Source: Actinacidiphila oryziradicis
GTDB lineage: Bacteria; Actinomycetota; Actinomycetes; Streptomycetales; Streptomycetaceae
Reading direction: 5' to 3'
Assembly: GCF_005047355.1 (NCBI RefSeq)
Contig: NZ_SUMC01000001.1
Coordinates: 62,001 to 126,000 of the forward strand
DNA: 64,000 nucleotides
A program made the translations under genes and the position numbers. The notes under the pieces were generated by a model. The model saw only the letters and a list, made by a program, of their open reading frames with translations. It was not told where the DNA came from and ran no database searches. Every line of letters starts with the position of its first letter. Within the stretch, counting starts at the first letter, position 1. Shown here piece after piece: positions 55,617 to 64,000 of this stretch.

Positions 55617-56264
55617 TCAGTCGAAAACGGGGCCCTGGGTGCGGGTCCGCTTGATCTCGTAGAAGCCCGGGATCGAGGCGACGAGGAGCGTGCCGTCCCA
55701 GAGCTTGGCAGCCTCCTCGCCCTTGGGGGCCGGGGTGACGACCGGGCCGAAGAAGGCGATCTGCTCGCCGTCGGAGCCGGGGACGGCGATGACGGGGGTG
55801 CCGACGTCCTGGCCGACCTTGTCGATGCCCTCCTGGTGCGAGGCACGGAGCTGGGTGTCGTAGGCGTCGGACTCGGCTGCGTCGGCGAGTTCGGCGGGGA
55901 GACCGGCCTCTTCCAGGGCGGCGACGATGGTGTCGTGGTCCTTGGGGAGCCCCTGGTTGTGGAAGCGGGTGCCCAGCGCGGTGTAGAGGGCGCCGAGGAC
56001 CTCGCTGCCGTGCTTCTGTTCGGCGGCGATGCAGACCCGGACCGGGCCCCAGGCCTGCTTCATCAGCCCGCGGTACTCCTCGGGCATCTCGTCGAGCCTG
56101 GGCTCGTTGAGGACGGCAAGGCTCATGACATGCCAGCGGACCTCCACCGGGCGGACCTTCTCGACCTCCAGCATCCAGCGCGAGGTCATCCAGGCCCACG
56201 GACAGAGCGGGTCGAACCAGAAATCGGCTGGGGTCTTGGCGGTGTTCTCGGCTGTTTCGGTCAC
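55617..56264 (-). CDS. DsbA-fold oxidoreductase (mycothiol-dependent nitroreductase type)
   Basis: This 215-residue thioredoxin-fold protein with a helical insertion has the active site [10 protein letters not shown] (CPWA, one Cys). It carries the cis-Pro region [10 protein letters not shown] near residue 155. It matches the Rv2466c-like group of actinobacteria, where mycothiol serves as reductant, though that enzyme has a two-Cys CPWC. The GTG start at 56264 follows GGAGGAG. Divergent from pepN. The physiological substrate is unknown. Confidence 0.88.
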   Translation of the reverse strand: MTETAENTAKTPADFWFDPLCPWAWMTSRWMLEVEKVRPVEVRWHVMSLAVLNEPRLDEMPEEYRGLMKQAWGPVRVCIAAEQKHGSEVLGALYTALGTRFHNQGLPKDHDTIVAALEEAGLPAELADAAESDAYDTQLRASHQEGIDKVGQDVGTPVIAVPGSDGEQIAFFGPVVTPAPKGEEAAKLWDGTLLVASIPGFYEIKRTRTQGPVFD

Positions 56265-56408
56265 AGCAGGTCTCCTCCGGGCACGGCTCGAAAAGACAAA
56301 GGTTCACAACGGCAACGTGCACGGTAGCCCGGACCATTCCCCGCTACCCGCTGTCAGTGCCGCGTGCGAAGATTCCATCCGTCCACAAGACGAGACGAAG
56401 GAGCCCCC

Positions 56409-58979
56409 GTGCCCGGCGAGAACCTCACCCGTGACGAGGCCCGTGAGCGGGCGCGGCTGCTGGCCGTGGACGGCTATGACGTCGCCCTGGACGTCCGGTC
56501 GGCGGTCAGGCCCGAGGAGAGCACATTCCGCTCGGTGACCACGATCCGGTTCCGCTGTTCTGAGCCGGGGGCTGCCACCTTTGTCGACCTGGTGGCGCCC
56601 TCGGTGAGCTCCGTGGTGCTCAACGGCCGTGTGCTGGAGCCGGCGGCCGTCTTCGACGGCACCCGCATCGCACTGGACGGCCTGGCCGCGTCAAATGAGC
56701 TCGTCGTGGACGCGCGGTGCGCCTACAGCCACACGGGAGAGGGCCTGCACCGCTTCGCCGACCCGGAGGACGGCGAGGTCTATCTCTATACGCAGTACGA
56801 GCCGGCCGACGCCAGGCGGGTCTTCGCCAACTTCGAGCAGCCCGATCTGAAGGCGCCGTTCACCTTCTCGGTGACCGCACCCGAGCCGTGGACCGTGCTG
56901 AGCAATGAGCGTGCCGAGCCGGACAGCGGCACGGGAGGGACATGGCGGTTCGCGCCGACCAAACCGATCTCGACGTACATCACCGCGATCGCCGCCGGGC
57001 CCTACCACATGGTGAATGACGTCTACAGCCGCACCCTCCCCGACGGCTCGGTACTGGAGATCCCGCTGGGCGCGCTGTGCCGCAAGGGGCTGGCCAAGCA
57101 CTTCGACACGGACGAGATCTTCACCGTCACCAAGCAGGGCCTGGACTTCTTCCACGACCACTTCGACTACCCGTACCCCTTCGGGAAGTACGACCAGGCA
57201 TTCGTGCCGGAGTACAACATCGGCGCGATGGAGAACCCGGGCCTGGTGACCTTCCGGGAGGAGGCTATCTTCCGGGGCAAGGTCACGCAGGCGTCGTACG
57301 AGAGCCGGGCCAATGTGATCCTGCACGAGATGACGCACATGTGGTTCGGCGACCTGGTCACCATGCGGTGGTGGGACGACCTGTGGCTGAAGGAGTCCTT
57401 CGCCGACTTCATGGGCGCCTTCGTGCTGGTCGAAGCCACCCGGTACCGGGACGGCTGGATCACCTTCGCCAACCGGCGCAAGGCCTGGGCCTACCGTGCC
57501 GACCAGCTGCCGTCGACACATCCGGTCACCGCCGACATCCGCGATCTGCAGGACGCCAAGCTCAACTTCGACGGCATCACCTACGCCAAGGGCGCGTCCG
57601 TACTGAAGCAGCTCGTCGCGTATGTCGGGCAGGAGGCCTTCCTGGAGGGCGCCCGGCGGTACTTCAAACGCCACGCGTACGGGAACACCGTGCTGGCCGA
57701 CCTGCTGTCGGTGCTGGAGGAGACTTCCGGGCGGGACATGGCGGAGTGGTCGCGAGCCTGGTTGCAGACAGCCGGGGTCAATTCGCTGGCCCCCGAGGTC
57801 CGGTACGACGCGGAGGGGCGCATCGCGGAGCTGTCGGTCGTGCAGGAGGCCGCCGCGTCCCATCCGGAGCTGCGGCCGCACCGCGTCGCGGTGGGCCTGT
57901 ACCGCCGGGGCGCCGGGGGCGCTCTGGAGCGGTACGCGCGCGCCGAGGCGGATGTCGCCGGGGCTCGTACGACGGTGGCGCAACTGGCCGGGGCGGAACC
58001 CCCCGAGCTGATTCTCGTCAACGACGAGGACCTGACCTACTGCAAGATCCGCTTCGACGAGGCGTCGCTGGCCACTCTGCGGGACCGCCTGGGCGATATC
58101 GCCGATCCGCTGGCGCGGGCACTGTGCTGGTCCGCGCTCTGGAATCTCACTCGCGACGGGCTGATGCCGGCCCGTGAGTACGTGGGGCTCGTGCTCCGCT
58201 TCGCCGGGGCCGAGACGGACATCGGCGTCCTGCAGTCTCTGCACCAGCAGGCCCGTACCGCCCTGGACTATGCCGCGCCGCAGTGGCGGCAAGAGGGCGG
58301 TCGCGCACTCGCCGAAGGCGCCCTGCGCGAGCTGCGGAGCGCCGAGCCCGGCAGCGGCCACCAGCTCGCCTGGGCACGGTTCTTCGCGGCCGTGGCATCC
58401 TCACCTTCCGACCTGGAACTGCTGCGGGAGCTGCTGGACGGCACCGCCGGTATCGACGGCCTCGACATCGACCAGGAGCTCCGCTGGACGCTGCTGGAGT
58501 CGCTGGCCGCCGAGGGGGCTGCCCCCGAGGCCGTCATCTCCGCCGAGCTGGCCCGCGACGACACCGCTTCCGGCAAGCGGCATCAGGTGCGGTGCCTCGC
58601 GGCGCGTCCGTCGCCGTCGGTCAAGGCGCAGGCGTGGGTGGCAGTGGTGGAGTCGAACGCCCTCTCCAATGCGCTCGTGGAAGCGACGATCTCCGGATTC
58701 GACCAGCCCGGGCACCGGGATCTGCTGGCGCCCTACTCCGCGAAGTACTTCGCCGCGATCGAACGGGTGTGGGCCGAGCGTTCCATCGAGATCGGCATGG
58801 CGATCGTCCAGGGGCTCTTCCCCCGCTACCAGGACCGTCAGGAGACGGTCGACGCGGCGGACGGGTGGCTCAACGCGCACACAGAAGCACCGCCCGCGTT
58901 GCGGCGGCTCGTCTCCGAGGCCCGGGACGATCTGGCGCGGGCGTTGCGGGCGCAGCGATGTGACGCTGCCGCCGGGTGA
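56409..58979 (+). CDS. pepN: Aminopeptidase N (M1 family)
   Basis: This 856-residue zinc metallopeptidase has the exopeptidase motif GAMENPGLVTFRE and the zinc site HEMTHMWFGDLVTMRWWDDL ... KESFA (HExxH-18-E). The C-terminal half is the helical ERAP1-like domain, as in actinobacterial PepN. The GTG at 56409 is preceded by GAAGGAG; the frame's upstream ATG would add 15 poorly conserved residues. Cytoplasmic, removing N-terminal residues from peptides. Confidence 0.97.
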   Translation: MPGENLTRDEARERARLLAVDGYDVALDVRSAVRPEESTFRSVTTIRFRCSEPGAATFVDLVAPSVSSVVLNGRVLEPAAVFDGTRIALDGLAASNELVVDARCAYSHTGEGLHRFADPEDGEVYLYTQYEPADARRVFANFEQPDLKAPFTFSVTAPEPWTVLSNERAEPDSGTGGTWRFAPTKPISTYITAIAAGPYHMVNDVYSRTLPDGSVLEIPLGALCRKGLAKHFDTDEIFTVTKQGLDFFHDHFDYPYPFGKYDQAFVPEYNIGAMENPGLVTFREEAIFRGKVTQASYESRANVILHEMTHMWFGDLVTMRWWDDLWLKESFADFMGAFVLVEATRYRDGWITFANRRKAWAYRADQLPSTHPVTADIRDLQDAKLNFDGITYAKGASVLKQLVAYVGQEAFLEGARRYFKRHAYGNTVLADLLSVLEETSGRDMAEWSRAWLQTAGVNSLAPEVRYDAEGRIAELSVVQEAAASHPELRPHRVAVGLYRRGAGGALERYARAEADVAGARTTVAQLAGAEPPELILVNDEDLTYCKIRFDEASLATLRDRLGDIADPLARALCWSALWNLTRDGLMPAREYVGLVLRFAGAETDIGVLQSLHQQARTALDYAAPQWRQEGGRALAEGALRELRSAEPGSGHQLAWARFFAAVASSPSDLELLRELLDGTAGIDGLDIDQELRWTLLESLAAEGAAPEAVISAELARDDTASGKRHQVRCLAARPSPSVKAQAWVAVVESNALSNALVEATISGFDQPGHRDLLAPYSAKYFAAIERVWAERSIEIGMAIVQGLFPRYQDRQETVDAADGWLNAHTEAPPALRRLVSEARDDLARALRAQRCDAAAG

Positions 58980-58984
58980 GGGAT

Positions 58985-59025
58985 GCCCGGGGTGCGGGCT
59001 TCTGGCCCGAAGCCGCGCCCCGGGC
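58985..59025 (+). terminator. Terminator after pepN
   Basis: GCCCGGGG-TGCGG-CTTC pairs with GAAG-CCGCG-CCCCGGGC, with one bulge and a G-T pair, six bases after the pepN stop. Confidence 0.85.
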
Positions 59026-59133
59026 TATTGTCACCCTGATAGGTGAAACCCGACGCTCGGCATCCGAACGCCTGAACTTTAGTCCGGTGATGTCCCGATT
59101 TGTCGACGGGCTTGTAACAGCGGTTAGAGACGA

Positions 59134-59157
59134 CTCGGACAGCGGGAATTGTCCGAG
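59134..59157 (+). promoter_or_regulatory. Inverted repeat over the ribosome-binding site of the AbiEi-like gene
   Basis: CTCGGACA and TGTCCGAG surround GCGGGAAT, ending one base before the ATG. The loop holds the only purine-rich ribosome-binding candidate (GGGA), so the hairpin or a bound protein could control translation or transcription. Confidence 0.5.
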
Positions 59158-59158
59158 C

Positions 59159-60151
59159 ATGAACCACAACACCCCCCTGACTCCCCGCCCTCTCGATCAC
59201 CTCTCGCGTAACCAGCGAAGGATCATGACGGCCCGTCAGCTAAGGGAACACGGAGTGACAGCCGGCGCGGTCGCCGAGCGGTGCCGGCCCGGCGGACCGT
59301 GGCAGCAGTTGCTGCCACAGGTGTATCTGCTGCACTCGGGACCGCCCACCAGCGACGAGCGGTTGCAGGCCGCGCTGCTGTACGCGGGCTCCGGGGCGGA
59401 GGCGATGGTGACCGGGCTGGCGGCATTGGCGCTGCACCGGTTCTCCTCGGTGCCGCCGCTGCTGGGGCTGGAGCGGATCGACGTACTGGTGCCGCGGCAG
59501 CGGCGGTTGCGGGATGCCGGGGAGGTGACGATCAGGCGGGCACATGTGATGCCGGAGGCCGAGGAGGTGTCCGGAGTCGCGTGCGCCCCGGTGCCACGGG
59601 CGCTGGCGGACGCGGTAGCCGAGCTGGACGACCCCGAGACGGTGCGCCGGCTGCTGACGGAGGCGGTGATCGGCGGGCATTGCGAGGCGGCGGCGGTCGT
59701 ACGGGAGTTGCGGCAGGCGCAGCTGCTTTCGCGGCCCCACGTGGTGGAGGCGGTGGACGCTCTCCTGGCTGAGGGAAGGGCGATCGCGGAGGGCCGGCTG
59801 TACCAGATGGTGCGGTGCCACGGCCTGCCGGACCCGCTGTGGAATGTGGATCTGCGGGTGCCGGGCGGCCCGCGTCTCGGCGACGTGGACGCGTTCTGGC
59901 CGGAGCACTCGGTGGCGCTCGAGATCGACGCGCGGGCGTCACGCCAAGGCCAGCGCCAGGACGACGACGAGATGTGGTCGGAGTACGCCCGCAAGCGCGA
60001 GCACCTGGAGCGGCTCGGGATCACTGTCGTACACGTAACACCGAAGAAGCTGCGGGAGTCGCTGGAGCAGCAGGCGACCGTGGTGCGGACGGCGCTGATG
60101 GCGTCGACCGACCACACCCCGGCCGCATATGTCGTGGCGCTGCCGCGATGA
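59159..60151 (+). CDS. AbiEi-like N-terminal / DUF559-type nuclease-fold protein
   Basis: A 330-residue protein. The N-terminal ~90 residues resemble the winged-helix region of AbiEi-type proteins (LSRNQRRIMTARQLREHGVT ... LLPQVYLLHSG). The C-terminal ~100 look like a Vsr/DUF559 endonuclease fold (LGDVDAFWPEHSVALEID, then DDDEMWSEYARKREHLE, ITVVHVTPKKLRE). Conserved acids D, E-x-D and the K of ARK fit this. The ATG at 59159 sits just after a hairpin. No toxin-like AbiEii gene is adjacent, so it is not a typical pair. Confidence 0.8.
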   Translation: MNHNTPLTPRPLDHLSRNQRRIMTARQLREHGVTAGAVAERCRPGGPWQQLLPQVYLLHSGPPTSDERLQAALLYAGSGAEAMVTGLAALALHRFSSVPPLLGLERIDVLVPRQRRLRDAGEVTIRRAHVMPEAEEVSGVACAPVPRALADAVAELDDPETVRRLLTEAVIGGHCEAAAVVRELRQAQLLSRPHVVEAVDALLAEGRAIAEGRLYQMVRCHGLPDPLWNVDLRVPGGPRLGDVDAFWPEHSVALEIDARASRQGQRQDDDEMWSEYARKREHLERLGITVVHVTPKKLRESLEQQATVVRTALMASTDHTPAAYVVALPR

Positions 60152-60153
60152 GA

Positions 60154-61878
60154 TCAGCGCTTCTTGAGTAGCAGCTCCGTGTTCCGGTCGGCCGGCTTAC
60201 CCGCGAGGGCGGTGCTGGCACCCGGCTTGTTGAAGGCCAGCTCGCGGTAGAGCGAGGCGAGTCCGGTCTGGGACAGGTCGCCGAAGTCGGTGGTGTGCGG
60301 GGCCGCGGATTCGACAAGGGTCGTGATCAGGGAGAGCGTGCCGTCGTGGTTGTCGGCCAGCTCGATCACCCGGGCCAGCTGGGGGAAGTCGATGTGCGAG
60401 GCGGTGGTGATCTCCCAGAAGCCGCCGTGCGGGGTGATCCGGTTCTGGTGGCTGTGGCCGTTGATCCAGGCCAGGACGTTGCGGTGCTTGTTGAGCAGGG
60501 CGAGCAGCTCGGCGCCACTGTGCCGCTTCTCGTGCGGCTTGGCCGGGTCCGGGTTGAGATTGGCCATCGAGGTGCTGGTGTGGTGGCTGAAGACCAGGAC
60601 GTGTCGGTCCTTGTGCGCGTTCAATGTTTTTTCCAGCCAGCGCAGTTGTGCCGTGCCGAGCGAGCCGTTGTAGTGACCGCCGCGGTCGGTGGTGTCGAGG
60701 CTGACGCCGATGACGCCCTTGGCGACGGTGAAGGCGTAGTAGAGCTGGTTGTCCGCGAGATTGGCAGCGGTGTAGCCGTGGCCCACCGGACCGGCGCCCT
60801 TGTACTTGGGGGCGAGGTGCGCGGCGAGGTACTGGTGCGGGCTGAAGGGGGCGCGCCGTTCGTCGGCGGTGACGGTCCGCGCTTTCGGAAGGTGTGCGCG
60901 GATGGCGTCCTGGACTGCGGTGCCCTTCGGGTCCTTCCCGCTCCTGATGGTCTTCAGGAGTTTCGCGGCCTCGGTGGCGGAGACCGTCTGGAGCTTGCGG
61001 GAGCCGGTCGCGAGATCCGTCCAGAACGAACCGGCGGCGTAGGCACCGCTGGACAGCATGTCGTGATTGCCGACCGTGGAATACCAGGGGACGGTGAGCC
61101 CCGGGCTGGTGACCTCGCGAATCGCGGCGTCCAGGAAGCCGGGCAGCCGCGGGAAGCCGAGCTGCTTGTCTGCGTCGCGCAGCGCGGCGTCCGGCTGCCA
61201 GAAGAGTTTCAGCCCGGAGTCCTGGACGCCCTCGTAGCCTTTCGGGTCACCGGAGTTGGGAGTGATCCGGCCGCCGGACATGGCGGTCAGGAACCAGTCC
61301 AGTTCGAGCTGCGAGTTGTTGTCCGTGTTGTCTCCGGTGGTCATGACGAACCCGATGGGCGCGCCCGTCGCCGAACCGCCCCGCAGCCCGTTGATCCGCT
61401 CGATCAGTGACGCGACGCCGGCGACCGTCAGAGTCTCCTGCGGCCGCCAGCCGCTCAGCTGGGCCGCGCGCAGGAATTCGGTGCGCAGCGGCGACTGCAC
61501 ATCGCTGAGGTGCAGGTCGGTGAGTTGCACGAAGCAGGCGAGCGCAGTGCGGCGGGTATCGCGGCCGCTCTTGGCTGCGGCGAGGTCGGTCCGCAGCACG
61601 CGCTTCCAGCCGGGTCCGTCGGCCAGCCGCCGGTAGCCGGCGGTGCCGTGCGGGGCGGCGACGCTCTGCAGAGTGGTGCCGGCCTTCGAGGGCGCCGCGG
61701 CGGGGACTGCCGCAGCAGCGGGGGCGGCCCCGAGGACCGTACGGGCCTGTGCGACCGGGGAGGCGGTGGCCTCGCCCGTGCCGGACCCGGACGCCAGGCC
61801 CAGGCCGGTGCCCGCGGCGGCCACGCCGGAGGCGATCAGAAGGTTGCGGCGGTTGATGACGGAAGCAGGCGTGAGCAT
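60154..61878 (-). CDS. Tat-exported metallophosphoesterase (TIGR03767 type)
   Basis: This 574-residue protein has a twin-arginine signal (NRRNLLIASGVAAAG) followed by an Ala-rich linker. The calcineurin-like metal motifs appear in order: QLTDLHLSD, TTGDNTDNNSQ, TVGNHDML, VFSHHTS and INGHSHQN. It belongs with large secreted actinobacterial phosphoesterases; the substrate is unknown. The ATG at 61878 follows GGGGGAA. It is convergent with the AbiEi-like gene, with only two bases between stops. Confidence 0.9.
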   Translation of the reverse strand: MLTPASVINRRNLLIASGVAAAGTGLGLASGSGTGEATASPVAQARTVLGAAPAAAAVPAAAPSKAGTTLQSVAAPHGTAGYRRLADGPGWKRVLRTDLAAAKSGRDTRRTALACFVQLTDLHLSDVQSPLRTEFLRAAQLSGWRPQETLTVAGVASLIERINGLRGGSATGAPIGFVMTTGDNTDNNSQLELDWFLTAMSGGRITPNSGDPKGYEGVQDSGLKLFWQPDAALRDADKQLGFPRLPGFLDAAIREVTSPGLTVPWYSTVGNHDMLSSGAYAAGSFWTDLATGSRKLQTVSATEAAKLLKTIRSGKDPKGTAVQDAIRAHLPKARTVTADERRAPFSPHQYLAAHLAPKYKGAGPVGHGYTAANLADNQLYYAFTVAKGVIGVSLDTTDRGGHYNGSLGTAQLRWLEKTLNAHKDRHVLVFSHHTSTSMANLNPDPAKPHEKRHSGAELLALLNKHRNVLAWINGHSHQNRITPHGGFWEITTASHIDFPQLARVIELADNHDGTLSLITTLVESAAPHTTDFGDLSQTGLASLYRELAFNKPGASTALAGKPADRNTELLLKKR

Positions 61879-62234
61879 ACGAGTTCCCCCGGGCGGGTCG
61901 CGGCGTTACGACGGAACGTCGTCCACGGGGATGGTTGGCAGCGGGGATGGCCCGGGCTCTAACGAAAACGGAACAGTGGACGCCGATCTCCGGACATCGA
62001 TCAGCCGTCTGTGGCACGGACATCCGCGCCCCGCCGCATGGCGATCCGCTGCTCATGCGGTGTTCATCTACGCGCGAATGAAGGCGGTTCGTCATGGACT
62101 GATCCCTTTGCGCGACTTGTAACTTGTCGCATTCGCGTCATGTCCAACTTCCGCCACGGACAAGCCTCCACAAGCGGGGTCGCTTGTACCAATGTGTGCG
62201 TCAACTGGCGCCCAAATCTTGGACAAGGATGGCC
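61879..62234. other. Divergent promoter region without a gene
   Basis: This 356-bp gap lies between divergent genes for two exported enzymes. A small hairpin ACGACG-GAA-CGTCGT is at 61908-61922. I found no convincing operator or phosphate box. Confidence 0.5.
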
Positions 62235-64000
62235 ATGTCCCTCGATCACATACGCGCGAAGAGACGCGTGATGCGCGTCGCGCTGGCAGCGGGCCTCGTC
62301 GCCGCGCTCTCCGCGACCGGCCCCGCGACCACCGCGTCCGCCGACCCGTCCGCCGGCCCCGCGGATCCTGTCGTGAAGACGGCCGATGACAAGCTCGGGC
62401 CGGCCGACGCCGGACTCCTCGCCAAAGCCAAGGCCGAGGGCGACAAGAACGTCACCTTCATGATCGCCACAAAGCCGGGTGCCACCGAGCAGGTCGCCGG
62501 ACAGCTCAACGCCGTCAAGGGCGCTTCCGTGGGCCAGACCTACGACAAGCTCGGCTACGTCCGCGCGACCGTGCCGACCGGCAGCGCGGAGGCGGCGATC
62601 GAGAAAGCGCAGAAGCTGTCGTCGGTTCAGGCGATCGACATCAAGCAGGAGATAGCGCTCGACAACCCGAAGCCGTCGGCTGAGTCCAAGTCCAACCAGT
62701 CGGCCGCCACCACAGCCACCACCACCTACAGCGGCCCGGACGCCACGACCCCGGCCAAGAACCCGTACCAGCCGGCCTTCGAGACCGGCGCCGTTGACTT
62801 CGTCAAGGCCAATCCCAAGGCCGACGGCCGCGGCGTCACCATCGGCATTCTGGACTCCGGTGTGGACCTCGGCCACCCGGCCCTGCAGAAGACCACCACC
62901 GGTGAGCGCAAGATCGTCGACTGGGTCACCTCCACCGACCCGATCACGGACGGCGACGCCACCTGGCGCCCGATGGTCACCAACGTCTCCGGCCCCAGCT
63001 TCACCTTCAACAAGCGGACGTACACCGCGGCCGCGGGCTCGTACCAGATCAGCCTGTTCAAGGAGAGCTACACCAGCGGCGGCGACATGGCCGGTGACCT
63101 CAACCGGGACGGTGACACCACCGATTCCTGGGCCGTGCTCTACGACGCAGCCGCGGGCACCGTCCGGGTCGACCTCAATGACAACGGCGACTTCACCGAC
63201 GACGTGGCGATGAAGCCGTACAAGGACGGCTACCAGATCGGGTACTTCGGCACCGACAATCCGGACACCGCCATCTCCGAGCGGATCCCCTTCGTGGTGC
63301 AGATCCGCAAGGACGTACCCATGGACCCGTACGGCGGCACCTGGGTCGGCAAGACGGCCGACTTCGTCAACATCGGCGTCATCGAGTCCGAACACGGCAC
63401 CCACGTCGCCGGCATCACCGCCGCCAACGGCCTGTACGGCGGCTCCAAGGCGAACGGCGCCGCCCCCGGTGCGAAAATCGTGTCGTCCCGCGCCTGCACA
63501 TGGTCCGGTGGCTGCACCAATGTCGCGCTCACCGAGGGCATGATCGACCTCGTCGTCAACCGCGGCGTGGACATCGTCAACATGTCCATCGGCGGCCTGC
63601 CCGGTCTCAACGACGGCAACAACGCCCGCGCCCAGCTCTACACCCGCCTGATCGACACCTACGGTGTCCAGTTGGTCATCTCGGCCGGCAACAGCGGCCC
63701 CGGCGCCAACACCATCGGCGACCCCGGTCTCGCCGACAAGGTCATCAGCGTGGGTGCGACGATCTCCAAGGAGACCTGGGCGGCCAACTACGGCTCCGTC
63801 GTGACCAAGAGGTACGCCCTCCTCCCCTTCTCCTCGCGCGGCCCGCGTGAGGACGGCGGCTTCACCCCGACCATCTCCGCCCCCGGCGCCTCCATCAACA
63901 CCATCCCGACCTGGGAGCCGGGCGGCCCGGTCGCCGAGGCCGGCTACACCCTCCCGCCGGGCTACGCCATGCTCCAGGGCACCTCGATGGCCTCCCCGCA
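62235..64000 (+). CDS. Secreted subtilisin-family (S8) serine protease (partial, 3' end outside window)
   Basis: 588 codons are visible. A signal peptide (KRRVMRVALAAGLVAALSA ... ASA) precedes an I9-like propeptide to about residue 130. The catalytic domain has Asp in TIGILDSGVDLGHP, His in ESEHGTHVAGITAA, the oxyanion region VISAGNSGPG and Ser in QGTSMASP at the window edge. Between Asp and His is an insert of ~150 residues with DLNRDGDTTD and DLNDNGDFTDD loops, likely calcium sites. The ATG at 62235 is preferred because AAGGA sits eight bases upstream; an ATG six bases earlier overlaps it. Confidence 0.93.
   Translation, partial: MSLDHIRAKRRVMRVALAAGLVAALSATGPATTASADPSAGPADPVVKTADDKLGPADAGLLAKAKAEGDKNVTFMIATKPGATEQVAGQLNAVKGASVGQTYDKLGYVRATVPTGSAEAAIEKAQKLSSVQAIDIKQEIALDNPKPSAESKSNQSAATTATTTYSGPDATTPAKNPYQPAFETGAVDFVKANPKADGRGVTIGILDSGVDLGHPALQKTTTGERKIVDWVTSTDPITDGDATWRPMVTNVSGPSFTFNKRTYTAAAGSYQISLFKESYTSGGDMAGDLNRDGDTTDSWAVLYDAAAGTVRVDLNDNGDFTDDVAMKPYKDGYQIGYFGTDNPDTAISERIPFVVQIRKDVPMDPYGGTWVGKTADFVNIGVIESEHGTHVAGITAANGLYGGSKANGAAPGAKIVSSRACTWSGGCTNVALTEGMIDLVVNRGVDIVNMSIGGLPGLNDGNNARAQLYTRLIDTYGVQLVISAGNSGPGANTIGDPGLADKVISVGATISKETWAANYGSVVTKRYALLPFSSRGPREDGGFTPTISAPGASINTIPTWEPGGPVAEAGYTLPPGYAMLQGTSMASP

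Noticed and set aside
62060..62100. A PHO-box-like pair of GTTC motifs before the subtilase
   Set aside because: The two motifs are about 28 bp apart rather than 11 and the flanking bases do not match the box.

Overview
The window is chromosomal DNA of a Streptomyces (or a very close actinomycete). It has very high G+C with third-codon-position bias, many GTG starts, tRNA-Pro(TGG) and tRNA-Gly(TCC), and a gene order obg-rpmA-rplU-rne ... rodA-pbp2-mreD-mreC-mreB-ndk-folC-valS ... clpX-clpP2-clpP1-tig ... pepN. I recall this order from the Streptomyces coelicolor chromosome, but I could not run an alignment.

Region 1 (1-17 kb) is a cell-wall glycopolymer locus. It carries a TarS-like family-2 glycosyltransferase plus a truncated paralogue, all four dTDP-L-rhamnose genes (rfbC alone; rfbA-rfbB-rfbD as an overlapping operon), a methyltransferase, a membrane-anchored TagF-type polyol-phosphate transferase, and a cytidylyltransferase-SDR fusion expected to make CDP-ribitol. 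The locus is scarred. It holds a truncated glycosyltransferase gene fused at about 1885 to a truncated secreted-protein gene, a frameshifted FG-GAP gene, an ABC ATPase without its Walker A half, and a transposase remnant whose end forms the rfbD stop codon.

Region 2 (17-41 kb) is conserved core, almost all on the minus strand: obg, rpmA, rplU, a long low-complexity RNase E/G, a DUF2344/GNAT/radical-SAM group, a CYTH-CHAD protein, the rodA-pbp2-mreDCB elongation and sporulation wall operon, ndk, a DUF4233 protein, folC and valS.

Region 3 (41-49.6 kb) has a tyrosine/glycine/proline-rich membrane protein convergent with the clpP1-clpP2-clpX protease genes (a ClgR-like operator precedes clpP1), trigger factor, two tRNA genes, an Lrp/AsnC regulator divergent from an asparaginase, and a 64-residue membrane protein.

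Region 4 (49.6-64 kb) is less conserved: an AT-rich gene-free patch, a PP2C phosphatase, an Eis-like acetyltransferase, an Fpg/Nei glycosylase, rpiB, decayed gene ends, bioY, a DsbA-fold protein, pepN, an AbiEi-like/DUF559 protein, a Tat-exported metallophosphoesterase and a subtilase that runs off the window. Two related non-coding inverted-repeat elements (50088-50291 and 53602-53783) each end at a CTAG forming the stop codon of a neighbouring gene. One also carries the apparent ribosome-binding site of the next gene.

The least described items are the combined ribitol-phosphate/rhamnose wall polymer locus and the CTAG-associated inverted-repeat elements. No CRISPR array, phage or complete insertion sequence was seen.
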